Positions 35,002 to 43,732 of a DNA stretch of 64,000 bases are shown here, in pieces; the stretch's first letter is position 1; every line of letters starts with the position of its first letter. The notes below the pieces were generated by a model. The model ran no database searches, was not told the DNA's origin, and saw nothing but the letters and a program-made list of their open reading frames with translations. The stretch comes from Streptomyces sedi. Lineage in GTDB: Bacteria; Actinomycetota; Actinomycetes; Streptomycetales; Streptomycetaceae. The translations under genes were made by a program, and so were the position numbers. The DNA is taken from assembly GCF_006335015.1 (NCBI RefSeq), contig NZ_VDGT01000014.1, forward strand, positions 1-64,000. Direction: 5' to 3'.

Positions 35002-35892
35002 TCAGCCCTTCAACGAGCCCGCCATCAGCCCGCCGAGGAACCACCGCCCCAGCACGATGTAGACGATCAACGTCGGGAACGACGCGATCAGCGCGCCCGC
35101 CATGCTCGCCGAGTAGTCCTGGAGCTGACCGCTGGCCAGGAAGTTCAGCGAGATGGTGACCGGGCCGTTGCGCGCGTTCGAGAAGAACAACGCGAACAGG
35201 TAGTCGTTCCACGCCGAGGTGAACTGCCAGATCAGCGTGACGACGAACGCCGGCACCGACAGCGGCAGCACCACCGAACGGAACGTCCGCAGCATCCCCG
35301 CGCCGTCGACGCGGGCCGCCTCGATCATCTCCTGCGGCACACCCGCGTAGTAGTTGCGGAAGATCAACGTGGTGATCGGCAGACCGAAGACCACGTGCAG
35401 CACGATCAGGCTCGGCACGCCGCTCTGCACGCCCAGGTCCTGCATCAGCTCGATCAGCGGGATCATCACGGCCTGGTACGGGATGAACATCCCGAAGAGG
35501 ATCAGCGTGAACACCAGGTTGGCGCCGGGGAAGCGCCACCGGGAGAGCACGAACCCGTTCATCGCGCCCAGGCAGGCGCTGATCAGCGACGCCGGGATCA
35601 CCAGCGCGAACGTCCGCCCCAGCGCGGGCGACAGCTGCTCCCACGCCGTGCGCCACCCGTCCAGGTGCAGCTCGGTCGGCGGCAGCCACGCGCGGTCCGG
35701 GCTGGCGTCGCCCGGGCCCTTGAAGCTGGTCACCAGCAGCACGTAGACCGGCATCATCACGATGATCAGGAAGAACAGCAACAGGCCGTAGCGCAGCACC
35801 TGGATGCCACGGCTCCGCCGGGCGCGCGCCGACTTCGACGGGGAGGCCGGCGCAGGAGCCACGGGCTGCGGCGCGGTCGAGACCGTGCTCAT
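35002..35892 (-). CDS. Sugar ABC transporter permease, MalG/CUT1 type
   Basis: 296 residues with six membrane segments. The EAA loop that contacts the ATPase reads EMIEAARVDGAGMLRTFRSV followed by VLPLSVPAF near residues 195-225. The ATG overlaps the stop of the upstream permease (ATGA), so the two are co-translated. No ATPase gene is adjacent, as in Streptomyces CUT1 systems that share the MsiK ATPase. It imports a sugar bound by the lipoprotein at 36852-38144. Confidence 0.92.
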   Translation of the reverse strand: MSTVSTAPQPVAPAPASPSKSARARRSRGIQVLRYGLLLFFLIIVMMPVYVLLVTSFKGPGDASPDRAWLPPTELHLDGWRTAWEQLSPALGRTFALVIPASLISACLGAMNGFVLSRWRFPGANLVFTLILFGMFIPYQAVMIPLIELMQDLGVQSGVPSLIVLHVVFGLPITTLIFRNYYAGVPQEMIEAARVDGAGMLRTFRSVVLPLSVPAFVVTLIWQFTSAWNDYLFALFFSNARNGPVTISLNFLASGQLQDYSASMAGALIASFPTLIVYIVLGRWFLGGLMAGSLKG

Positions 35893-36779
35893 CGGTTGCG
35901 CTCCTGTCGGTAGGTGTAGACGAGATACGGCACGATCAGCACCGCGACGATCAGCAGCAGCACCGTGCCGATGGCCGCCGAGAGCGCGTAGTCGCCCCGG
36001 GTGAACTCGATCCACATCTGGGTCGCCGGCACCTGCGTCGTGTAGTTCGTCTGGCCGGCGATCGCCATCACCAGGTCGAACACCTTCAGCGACATGTGCC
36101 CGACGATGATGATCGCGGACAGCGCGACCGGGCTCAGCTGCGGGAAGATCACGTGCCGGTACAGCTGCCACTCGGTGACGCCGTCCACGCGGGCCGCCTC
36201 GCGCAGCTCCTCGGGGACACCCCGGAATCCGGCCAGGAACAGCGCCATCACATATCCCGACAGCTGCCAGATCGCCGGCAGTGTCAGCGCGAGGATGCCC
36301 CAGTTCTCGTCGCTCCACCAGGAGTTCTGGAGGAACCCGAGGCCGGTCGAGTCCAACAACCGGTTGATGCCCGAGGCACGGTCCCCCTCCGCGCTGTTGA
36401 GCAGCCAGCGCCACACCACACCGGAGGCGATGAACGACACCGCCATCGGGAAGAGGTAGATGGTGCGGAATATGCCCTCACCCCGGGCGCCCCGCTCCAG
36501 CAGCCAGGCCCACAGGAATCCGAAGAACAGCGCGCCGACCAGGAAGGCCAGCGTGTACATGAGCAGGTTGCCCAGGGCGTGCTGGAAGTCCTCGTCGGAG
36601 AAGAGGGCCTTGTAGTTGTCGAGGCCCACATAGCCGTCGGCGGGGGCGCGGGAGTGGCGGTCGGTCAGCGAGGTGTTGACGTTGACGGCGATCAGGCCGT
36701 AGACGAACACCCCGACCAGCACGACCGACGGCGCGATCAGCAGCAACGGCGGTCCGAAGTTCTGGAGCCGTCTGCGCAC
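35889..36779 (-). CDS. Sugar ABC transporter permease, MalF/CUT1 type
   Basis: 296 residues, six predicted membrane segments, GTG start at 36779 with GGAGGTGAAGC just upstream. The EAA loop reads ELREAARVDGVTEWQLYRHV followed by IFPQLSPVA near residues 195-225. It pairs with the downstream permease to form the membrane channel. A 72-base gap with a hairpin separates it from the binding-protein gene, which fits higher expression of the binding protein. Confidence 0.92.
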   Translation of the reverse strand: MRRRLQNFGPPLLLIAPSVVLVGVFVYGLIAVNVNTSLTDRHSRAPADGYVGLDNYKALFSDEDFQHALGNLLMYTLAFLVGALFFGFLWAWLLERGARGEGIFRTIYLFPMAVSFIASGVVWRWLLNSAEGDRASGINRLLDSTGLGFLQNSWWSDENWGILALTLPAIWQLSGYVMALFLAGFRGVPEELREAARVDGVTEWQLYRHVIFPQLSPVALSAIIIVGHMSLKVFDLVMAIAGQTNYTTQVPATQMWIEFTRGDYALSAAIGTVLLLIVAVLIVPYLVYTYRQERNR

Positions 36780-36810
36780 GCTTCACCTCCAAGGAATCAA
36801 AAGGAATCAA

Positions 36811-36839
36811 GGGGGCCGGCCCGGAACGGACCGGCCCCC
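36811..36839 (-). terminator. Intercistronic hairpin after the sugar-binding protein gene
   Basis: GGGGGCCGG (36811-36819) pairs exactly with CCGGCCCCC (36831-36839). It lies between the binding-protein stop and the permease start, a common place for a partial terminator or RNA-stabilising hairpin. A 10-base direct repeat AAGGAATCAA occurs twice beside it (36791-36810). Confidence 0.65.
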
Positions 36840-36851
36840 GGTGCGTGTCGG

Positions 36852-38144
36852 TCAGTCGGCGAGGTGGCCCTCGGCCGTGGACGCCAGGTCCTCCTGGAGC
36901 GAGGCCACGTCACCGCCGCTGCCGAACTGGCTGATGGAGGAGGTGATGTCGGTCAGCCAGCTGACCGAGGCGGCCGAACCGTGCGCCAGCGAGGAGACGA
37001 TCGGGTCCTGCGCGAACGACTCGATGGCGGTCTGCTGGTACTCGCCGAACTCGGAGGTGTCCGCCTCCAGGTTGGCCGGGATGGAGCCCTTGGCCGCGTT
37101 GAACGCCTGCTGTCCATCGGCGCTGGCGACGGTGTCCAGCCAGGCGCGCGAGGCGTCCGGGTTCGGGGCGCCGACGGGCAGCGTGAAGGAGTCGGCCAGG
37201 AAGTCGAAGACGCCGTCCGTGCCGGGCACGGGGAAGGTGGTGTAGTCCTCGCCGAAGGCCTTGTCCTGCGAGGCGAAGGCGGCCTCCGCCCAGTCGCCCA
37301 TCACGTTGAACGCGGCGGTGCCGTCGATGACCTGCTGGGTCGCGTCCGGCCAGTCCAGGGACTGGCGGTCGGAGTTGGTGAAGCCGAGCAGCGTCTCGTA
37401 GTGCTCAAGCGCCTCGGTCACCTCCGCGCCCGCCCAGTCGGTGGTGCCGTCCCACAGGCCGTTGTAGCCGTCGGTGCCGAGGTCGGCGAGGAGCACGGTC
37501 TCCAGCAGGTGGACCTGGGTCCAGTCCATGCCGATCGACAGCGGGGTGATGCCCGCCTCCTCGATCCTCTCCAGGTCCGCGATCCAGGCGTCCAGGTCGG
37601 CGTACTCGGCGTTGGGGTCGACCCCCGCCTCCTCAAGCGCCGCCGGGTTGGCCCACACCACGTTGGCGCGGTGGATGTTGGAGGGAACCGAGTAGTACTC
37701 GCCCTCCTGCTCGATCTGCTCCAGCAGGCTCTCGGGGAAGAGCTGGTCCCAGCCCTCCTCGGAGTACGCGTCGGTGAGCGGCTCGATGTCGCCCTGCTCG
37801 ATGTAGTCGGTCAGCTCGGCACCGGCGTGCGCCTGGAAGGTGCCGGGCGGGTCGTTGGTCTGGAGCCGGGAGGCGAGCACGTTCTTCGCGTCGCTGCCGG
37901 CGCCGCCGGCGACCGCGCCGTTGACGAACTTCAGGTCAGAGTGCTGCTCCTCGAAGACGCCGACGAGCGCGTCCAGGCCTTCCTTCTCACTGCCCTGGGC
38001 CCACCAGGTGAAGACCTCCACCTCGCCCTCGCCGGTGCCGGAGCCGCCGTCGGAACCGCAGGCGGTGGCGCCGAACGCGGTGACCAGTGCCACCGTCGCC
38101 GCGCCTATGCACCGGGTTCTGGTCGTCCTGCCTCGGATCTTCAT
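36852..38144 (-). CDS. Sugar ABC transporter substrate-binding lipoprotein
   Basis: 430 residues; ATG at 38144 with GGAGGAACG directly upstream. The signal peptide ends in a lipobox ATAC (Cys29), so the protein is lipid-anchored outside the membrane. The mature start VEVFTWWAQGSEKEGLDALV is typical of CUT1 family 1 binding proteins related to glucose binders. Aromatic residues for sugar stacking are likely in WWAQGSE and the DWPDA segment. The sugar cannot be read from sequence. It heads a three-gene leftward operon with the two permeases, divergent from a LacI regulator. Confidence 0.92.
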   Translation of the reverse strand: MKIRGRTTRTRCIGAATVALVTAFGATACGSDGGSGTGEGEVEVFTWWAQGSEKEGLDALVGVFEEQHSDLKFVNGAVAGGAGSDAKNVLASRLQTNDPPGTFQAHAGAELTDYIEQGDIEPLTDAYSEEGWDQLFPESLLEQIEQEGEYYSVPSNIHRANVVWANPAALEEAGVDPNAEYADLDAWIADLERIEEAGITPLSIGMDWTQVHLLETVLLADLGTDGYNGLWDGTTDWAGAEVTEALEHYETLLGFTNSDRQSLDWPDATQQVIDGTAAFNVMGDWAEAAFASQDKAFGEDYTTFPVPGTDGVFDFLADSFTLPVGAPNPDASRAWLDTVASADGQQAFNAAKGSIPANLEADTSEFGEYQQTAIESFAQDPIVSSLAHGSAASVSWLTDITSSISQFGSGGDVASLQEDLASTAEGHLAD

Positions 38145-38423
38145 CGTTCCTCCGGTTCTCCATGGCGTGCCCACGGGCTCCAGGGCCCGAGGTGGTGGCG
38201 GTCTCGGCACCGTGGGACGGGGCTCGGGAGACCGTGTGTGACAGCGACTGGCTCACGAGGGCCAACGCGGGCGCGGGCGCGACGCGTCGACCACGCGCGC
38301 GCCCGGCAGCGGAGAGCGACCGTGAACACCGCCTTGATCAGCGGCGGCGGGACGCGGTGGGGGCGCCGTCCGGTACGCTCCGAGCGTCCTTCCCGCCCCG
38401 TCCAGGCGGTCCCGAACGGCCGT

Positions 38424-38505
38424 TGACATCGATGTCACGACGCAAGAGTCTGACGACCCCGGCACGGGCTGTCAAGGTCGATTCTGTTACGGCTTGTTGA
38501 TCGAT
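38424..38505. promoter_or_regulatory. Perfect 14-bp palindrome with central CG, candidate LacI-family operator
   Basis: TGACATCGATGTCA at 38424-38437 is a perfect palindrome with the central CG expected for LacI-family operators. A second ATCGAT core lies at 38500-38505 in TGTTGATCGATGGTGT. Both are in the 775-base divergent gap between the sugar-binding protein gene (starts 38144) and the LacI gene (starts 38920). The rest of the gap shows no gene. Confidence 0.55.
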
Positions 38506-38825
38506 GGTGTTATGGGGTCGGTTCAGAACAACCACATGTAAGAGTGGGTGTGACCGTTTCCGTGGCAACTCGCGCCCGGTTCACGGTCGATCGCCGCACA
38601 CCCCCGGGGGTCGGTCGACGCGGCGGCCGGTGACCTGGCCCACGATGTCGTGACGGGGAGAAAGAAGGCCGCGGCCCCGGGGTGGGGCGTGCGCGAGGCT
38701 GGGGGGGAGGGGCATACCAGGGCAATGCGGACCGGCCGTCCGGGATCTCGGACGGGGCGGGTGCGAGACCGTCGGCCCCTCGAACGTGTCTCACGTTGTC
38801 AGCTGGAGCCATTGCGGCAAGAGCC

Positions 38826-38887
38826 CTTGACTTAAGCGGTTAATTCTGCCGTCTTATCGCGGTGACCTGCGTGGAAAGCGCTGTGGT
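38826..38887 (+). promoter_or_regulatory. Promoter and AGCGCT-centred operator candidate upstream of the LacI gene
   Basis: TTGACT near 38828 and an AT-rich TCTTAT about 19 bases downstream could form the lacI-type gene's promoter. Between this and the start codon lies TGGAAAGCGCTGTGG (38872-38886), centred on AGCGCT. This resembles the known CebR box TGGGAGCGCTCCCA of another Streptomyces LacI-family regulator. Autoregulation would fit. Confidence 0.45.
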
Positions 38888-38919
38888 CAGGCCCACAGCC
38901 CGGTGCTACTCTTCCCGCC

Positions 38920-39957
38920 ATGACCTCGATGGACAGTCCGCCTCAGCCCAGCGCGGTCGACGTCGTGGCCAGGCCCACGCTGGACGATGTGGCGCGGCTG
39001 GCCGAGGTGAGCCGCAAGACGGTCTCGCGCGTCATGTCGGGCGGGCAGAACGTCGCCCCCGACACCAGGGACCGGGTGCTGCGGGCCGCCCGCGCGCTGC
39101 GGTTCCGGCCCAACGCGGTCGCCCGCGACCTTCGCACCGGGGGCACCTCCCGCACGGTCGCCTTCGTCATCGGCGACCTCACCAACCCGTTCTACGCCTC
39201 CGTCGCCTCCGGCGTGGAGCGCGCGTTGGCGCGTCAGGACCTCACGATGCTGCTGGCGGCCACCGAGGACCTGGTGGAACGCGAGTCCCAGGCGGTCACG
39301 GCGATGCTCGAACGCCGGGTCCGCGCCCTGCTGTTGGTGCCCATCGCCGACGACCACTCGTACCTGGACGGGGAGCGGGAGCTGGGCACCCCGATCGTCG
39401 CGGTCGACCGCCCGCTGTCGCACGCGGTCAGCGACCTCGTGACGTTGGACAACCGGGGCGGCGCGGCCCAGGCGGTGCGTGCGCTCGTGGACGCCGGACA
39501 CCGGCGGGTCGCGTTCGTCGGCTCCTCCTCGCGGCTGCGGCCACACGCGGAGCGGCGCAGCGGTTACGAGGACGTGCTGCGGGCGGCCGGGCTCCCGACG
39601 GACCCGGAGCTGATCAGGCAGGACGCGGCGGACGTGGAGGGCGCCGAGGCGGCGACCCGCCAGCTGCTGGCGCTGCCGGACCCGCCGACCGCCGTCTTCA
39701 CGGCGAACAACCGGGCGACCGCGGGCGCGGCGCGCGCCGTGCGGGCGCACCCCTCGCGGGTGGTGCTCTTCGGCTTCGACGACTTCGAGCTGGCCGAGGC
39801 GATGGACGTCAGCGTCGTCGCCTACGACCCGGCGCGAATGGGGGAGGCCGCCGCGGAGTTGGCGTTGGAGCGCCTGGGGCGGCCCTCGCGCACCACGGAG
39901 CAGATCACGCTCGCCACGCATCTGCGGACGCGCGGCGACCTCACGCCCGCGGGCTGA
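38920..39957 (+). CDS. LacI-family transcriptional regulator
   Basis: 345 residues. The N-terminal HTH reads TLDDVARLAEVSRKTVSRVM (about 20-40), followed by the hinge region and a periplasmic-binding-like ligand domain starting TSRTVAFVIGDLTNPFYASV. It ends normally with LRTRGDLTPAG. It is divergent from the sugar-binding protein operon and most likely represses it until the sugar is present. Candidate operators lie in the shared upstream region. Confidence 0.92.
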   Translation: MTSMDSPPQPSAVDVVARPTLDDVARLAEVSRKTVSRVMSGGQNVAPDTRDRVLRAARALRFRPNAVARDLRTGGTSRTVAFVIGDLTNPFYASVASGVERALARQDLTMLLAATEDLVERESQAVTAMLERRVRALLLVPIADDHSYLDGERELGTPIVAVDRPLSHAVSDLVTLDNRGGAAQAVRALVDAGHRRVAFVGSSSRLRPHAERRSGYEDVLRAAGLPTDPELIRQDAADVEGAEAATRQLLALPDPPTAVFTANNRATAGAARAVRAHPSRVVLFGFDDFELAEAMDVSVVAYDPARMGEAAAELALERLGRPSRTTEQITLATHLRTRGDLTPAG

Positions 39958-40348
39958 GCCGCCGGCGCCCCGGGCGGACGCGCGGCCGGGGCGGACGCGC
40001 GGCCGGGGCGGTTCCCCGGTCGGGTCCGGGCGCCGGTAATGGGAGGCGGATTCCGCGCTCCGCATTCCGTGCCCGGAAGGCGGCGAAGCGGGCGCCGAAT
40101 GCCCGTTTCCCCTTCCATTTGTCGCCGTGCGGGCACGGCCAAGTGTGCCCTCGGGGGCCGGATTTCCCGTCGCAGTGACGGCCGCGCGGGGCGCGCGACG
40201 TCCTTTCGTCGGGTCTTTTCGTTCGCCAGAGAGATTATCGGCTTTCTTGGGTTAGCTTTCCGAAGCCTGGGCAGGTGGGGGCAACTGGGAGCCGGCGGTG
40301 CCGGCTTCCCCCCTCTCGATCGTTACGAAAAGGCTGCCAGAGGTGCAC
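39958..40348. other. Intergenic region with 17-bp tandem repeat and hairpin, no gene seen
   Basis: 391 bases between the LacI gene and the symporter. A 17-base unit GGGCGGACGCGCGGCCG is repeated at 39972-39988 and 39989-40005. A GC hairpin built on GGAGCCGGC and GCCGGCTTCC lies about 40290-40312, in the symporter leader. I looked for a glycine riboswitch and did not find its conserved cores. Confidence 0.5.
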
Positions 40349-41932
40349 ATGGCCAACGAAAGTTCCTGGACCGAGACGGTTGACGAGAAAGTCAACGACG
40401 TCTTCGAGCCGGTATCCGAGGTTCTGGGCGATATCGTCTTCTATGAGGTTCCGGTCTTCGGCGCCGACTTCCCGATCATCGTCGCCTGGCTCGCCGTCGC
40501 CGGGCTGGTGTTCAGTATCTACTTCGGGCTCGCCCAGGTCCGACACATCGGCAAGGCGCTGCGCCTCGTCCGGGGCAAGTACGACCAGCCGGACGCCCCC
40601 GGCGAGGTCAACCACTTCCAGGCGCTGACCTCGGCGGTCTCCGGGACGGTGGGGCTGGGCAACATCGCGGGTGTCGCGATAGCCGTCGCCATCGGCGGTC
40701 CCGGCGCGACGTTCTGGATGATCGTCTGCGGCCTGCTCGGCATGGCGAGCAAGTTCGTCGAGTGCACGCTCGGCGTGAAGTACCGCGAGTTCAACGAGGA
40801 CGGCACCGTCAACGGCGGGCCGATGCTCTACCTGCGCAAGGGCCTCGCCGAGCGCGGGATGGCCGGCGTGGGCAAGGTGCTGGCCTGGTGTTCCGCCGCG
40901 ATGCTGCTCTTCTTCACCCTCTTCGGCGGCAACCTCTTCCAGATCAACCAGTCGCTGGAGCAGCTGGTCGCGGTCACCGGCAAGGACGACAGCTTCTTCA
41001 ACACCAGCGGCGGTGCCATCTTCTTCGGCCTGCTGGCGGCGGCCCTGGTCGCGCTGGTCCTCATCGGCGGGATGCGCTCCATCGGCGCCGTCACCAGCCG
41101 GCTGGTGCCCAGCATGGCCATCCTCTACGTCGTGGCCTGCCTGGCGGTCATCGGCTTCAACATCGGCCACGTGCCCGACGCGTTCGGCGCGATCTTCTCC
41201 GGCGCCTTCAACCCGGAGGGCGTGGCCGGCGGTCTGCTGGGTGCCCTGATCGTCGGCTTCCAGCGCGCGGCGTTCTCCAACGAGGCGGGCGTCGGCTCCG
41301 CGCCGATCGTCCACTCGGCGGTGCGGACCAAGCGGCCGGCCACCGAGGGGCTGGTGGCGATGATCGAGCCGTTCGTCGACACGGTGATCGTCTGCACCAT
41401 GACCGCGCTGACCATCATCATCGCGGACGGCGGCATGTACAACGACGCCCGTGACGCGGTGGCCAGCGGCGAGGGCGACGGTGTCTCCGGCACCTCGGTG
41501 GGCATCTCCATCACCTCCGACGCCTTCGAGACGGCGCTGCCCTGGTTCCCGCAGATACTCACCGTCGCGGTGATCCTCTTCGCCTTCTCCACGGTGATCA
41601 CCTGGGGCTACTACGGGCTGAAGAGCTGGGGCCACATCTTCGGGCACAGCAAGACGTCGGAGATGATCTACAAGATCATCTTCTGCTCGGTGATCGTGAC
41701 CGGCGCGCTGCTCTCGCTGGGCGTGCTGGTGGACCTGGCGGACGCCGTCCTCTTCGCCGCGGCGCTCTTCAACATCATCGGGCTCTACCTGCTGGCCCCG
41801 GTGGTCAAGCGGGAGCTGGACAAGGTGCTGGAGTACATCCGGCGCCGGGACGCGGGCGAGAGCGACGCGGAGATCGAGGCGGACGAGGCCAGGGAGGCCG
41901 AGGCGCACGCGGGGGAGACCGGGGCCCGGTAA
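40349..41932 (+). CDS. Alanine/glycine:cation symporter, AGCS family
   Basis: 527 residues with about ten to eleven membrane segments; ATG at 40349 with AGAGGTG upstream. Family hallmarks include FQALTSAVSGTVGLGNIAG near residue 90, the GGPGATFWM stretch, and GFQRAAFSNEAGVGSAPIVH near 305. The C-terminus is a charged Glu/Ala-rich cytoplasmic tail. It imports alanine or glycine with Na+ or H+. It is a single-gene unit with strong hairpins after it. Confidence 0.93.
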   Translation: MANESSWTETVDEKVNDVFEPVSEVLGDIVFYEVPVFGADFPIIVAWLAVAGLVFSIYFGLAQVRHIGKALRLVRGKYDQPDAPGEVNHFQALTSAVSGTVGLGNIAGVAIAVAIGGPGATFWMIVCGLLGMASKFVECTLGVKYREFNEDGTVNGGPMLYLRKGLAERGMAGVGKVLAWCSAAMLLFFTLFGGNLFQINQSLEQLVAVTGKDDSFFNTSGGAIFFGLLAAALVALVLIGGMRSIGAVTSRLVPSMAILYVVACLAVIGFNIGHVPDAFGAIFSGAFNPEGVAGGLLGALIVGFQRAAFSNEAGVGSAPIVHSAVRTKRPATEGLVAMIEPFVDTVIVCTMTALTIIIADGGMYNDARDAVASGEGDGVSGTSVGISITSDAFETALPWFPQILTVAVILFAFSTVITWGYYGLKSWGHIFGHSKTSEMIYKIIFCSVIVTGALLSLGVLVDLADAVLFAAALFNIIGLYLLAPVVKRELDKVLEYIRRRDAGESDAEIEADEAREAEAHAGETGAR

Positions 41933-41952
41933 CCCGCACCCGTCGGACAGGC

Positions 41953-41981
41953 TCCGGGGCGGCTCCCCACGCCGCCCCGGA
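41953..41981 (+). terminator. Terminator hairpin after the symporter gene
   Basis: TCCGGGGCGGC (41953-41963) pairs exactly with GCCGCCCCGGA (41971-41981) around a seven-base loop, 20 bases after the stop codon. Confidence 0.8.
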
Positions 41982-41990
41982 CCCGAACGA

Positions 41991-42028
41991 GCGATGCCGC
42001 ACTGGTCAGTTGACCAGTGCGGCATCGC
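41991..42028. repeat. Perfect 18-bp-arm palindrome between symporter and hydratase genes
   Basis: GCGATGCCGCACTGGTCA (41991-42008) is followed after two bases by its exact reverse complement (42011-42028). The loop is too short for an ordinary terminator, so it may be a protein-binding site, a cruciform or the relic of an inverted duplication. Its centre contains TGACCAGT, related to the heptamer repeats after the next gene. The rest of 42029-42368 shows nothing beyond scattered TGACC/GGTCA words. Confidence 0.8.
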
Positions 42029-42368
42029 GTTGACCGGTCAGTCGACCACTGGTCGGTGGCCGGACGCTCAGCGCCGCGCGTGGCGGACCTTCAGCCGCCG
42101 CCGGGCCCCGACCCGCGCTCGGCCACTGGTGGCTCCCCGTGCGTCCGCCGACGCCCCGCCCATCGGAGGCGGCCTCGCCCCCCGTGGCCTCCTCCTCCCG
42201 CCCGGTCGGTCGCGGGCCCTGACCCGCGGACGACCCGGCGTGCGCCGTTTCCGTCAGGCCCTCCCGCCCGGTTCCTGGCCGCCGCCCCGCCGTAGTCTCT
42301 TCGCGTTGACCGCCCGGGCGGAGCGCTCCGCCCGGACAGGACCGGAAGCCGGCAGGAAGGACGCGCGC

Positions 42369-43460
42369 GTGACGCGAGGCGAAGCGACCCCCGACGCCCC
42401 CGAGGTGCTGCTGACCAGGCGGGGCCGACTCGGACTTGTCACCCTCAACCGCCCCCGCGCCCTCAACGCGCTCAACCACGCGATGGTGCGCCGGCTCACC
42501 GCCGCCCTTGAGGCGTGGGCGGGCGACCCCGAGGTGGCGATGGTCGCGATCACCGGCGCCGGCGAACGCGGCCTGTGCGCCGGCGGCGACATCCGCGCCA
42601 TCCACCGCGACGCCACCTCCGGCGCCGTCGACGCCGGAGCCGCCTCCGCCGCGTTCTGGCGGGACGAGTACCGGCTCAACGCGCTGATCGCCCGCTTCCC
42701 CAAGCCCTATGTGGCGCTGATGGACGGCATCGTGATGGGCGGCGGTGTCGGCGTCTCGGCCCACGGCGACGTGCGGGTGGTCACCGAACGCTCCCGGGTC
42801 GCCATGCCGGAGACCGGCATCGGCTTCACACCCGACGTCGGCGGCACCTGGCTGCTCGCGCACGCGCCGGGCGAGCTGGGCACCCATCTCGCCCTCACCG
42901 GCGGGGAGATGACCGCCGGCGACGCGCTGCACTGCGGGTTCGCCGACCACCATGTGCCGTCCTCGGCGCTCCCGGCGCTGCTCGCCGACCTCGCCGACCT
43001 CGCCGAGACGCCGGCGGAACGCGCGGTCGCCGCCCACGCGACCCCCGCCGCGCCAGGGGCGCTGCCCGAGGCGCGCGCCTGGATCGACGCCTGCTACGCG
43101 GCCGACGACGTGGCCGAGATCGTCGCCCGCCTGCGGGACCGCCCCGAGGAGGCGGCCCTGCGGGCCGCCTCCGTCCTGGAGACCCGGTCGCCCACCTCGC
43201 TGAAGGTCACCCTGGGCGCGGTCCGCCGGGTCCGCCGGCTCGGGCTGAGCCTGGAGCGGGCGTTGGAGGCCGAATACCACGTCTCGCGCGCCCTGTTGGC
43301 CAGCCCCGACCTGGCGGAGGGCGTCCGCGCCCAGGTCGTCGACAAGGACCGCTCTCCCCGGTGGCGTCCGGCCACCCTCGACGAGGTCACCGAAGCGGAC
43401 GTCGCCCGGTACCTGACCACCCCCGTGGACACGCCAGGACTGGGCCTGACCAGCACCTGA
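42369..43460 (+). CDS. Enoyl-CoA hydratase/isomerase family protein, 3-hydroxyisobutyryl-CoA hydrolase-like
   Basis: 363 residues, longer than plain enoyl-CoA hydratases and matching the HIBYL-CoA hydrolase (ECH_2) subgroup, which acts in valine breakdown. The GTG at 42369 has GGAAGGA upstream. Landmarks are VTLNRPRALNALNHAMVRRL, the oxyanion-hole segment GLCAGGDIRAI near residue 70, GIVMGGGVGVS near 120 and MPETGIGFTPDVGG near 145. It is flanked on both sides by unusual TGACCA-rich sequence. It could also be a simple hydratase. Confidence 0.85.
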   Translation: MTRGEATPDAPEVLLTRRGRLGLVTLNRPRALNALNHAMVRRLTAALEAWAGDPEVAMVAITGAGERGLCAGGDIRAIHRDATSGAVDAGAASAAFWRDEYRLNALIARFPKPYVALMDGIVMGGGVGVSAHGDVRVVTERSRVAMPETGIGFTPDVGGTWLLAHAPGELGTHLALTGGEMTAGDALHCGFADHHVPSSALPALLADLADLAETPAERAVAAHATPAAPGALPEARAWIDACYAADDVAEIVARLRDRPEEAALRAASVLETRSPTSLKVTLGAVRRVRRLGLSLERALEAEYHVSRALLASPDLAEGVRAQVVDKDRSPRWRPATLDEVTEADVARYLTTPVDTPGLGLTST

Positions 43461-43576
43461 CCGGCGCCTGACCACTCGACCACTTCACCAAACCACCGCG
43501 TCTGACCAGCTGACCACCGCGCCTGTCCACTTCACCGACCACTTGACCGACCACCTCCCCGGACAACAACCGTCGG

Positions 43577-43653
43577 CTGACCACTGACCACTGACCACTG
43601 ACCACTGACCACTGACCACTGACCACTGACCACTGACCACTGACCACTAACCA
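43577..43653. repeat. Heptanucleotide tandem repeat (CTGACCA)n
   Basis: CTGACCA is repeated ten times without error from 43577 to 43646, followed by one imperfect copy (CTAACCA). The preceding 43461-43576 is made of looser TGACCAC/TCGACCAC words, so the array seems to have decayed at its edges. The opposite strand would read TGGTCAG and encode a VVSGQWS-like periodic peptide; no ribosome site supports that. Confidence 0.93.
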
Positions 43654-43732
43654 CCGGCCACCGGCCATGTCCCGCCCCTCGCCCCCGCCCGCCGGGCAGG
43701 GGGCAGGCGACGGGTGCCCTAGGCTCGGGCGC

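Noticed and set aside
39958..40348. Glycine riboswitch ahead of the alanine/glycine symporter
   Set aside because: The conserved glycine-aptamer core sequences are not present; only a GC hairpin is seen.
41991..42028. Insertion-sequence end or attachment site
   Set aside because: No transposase, integrase, target duplication or second copy is visible in the window.
43577..43653. CRISPR array
   Set aside because: The unit is seven bases with no spacers and no cas genes nearby.
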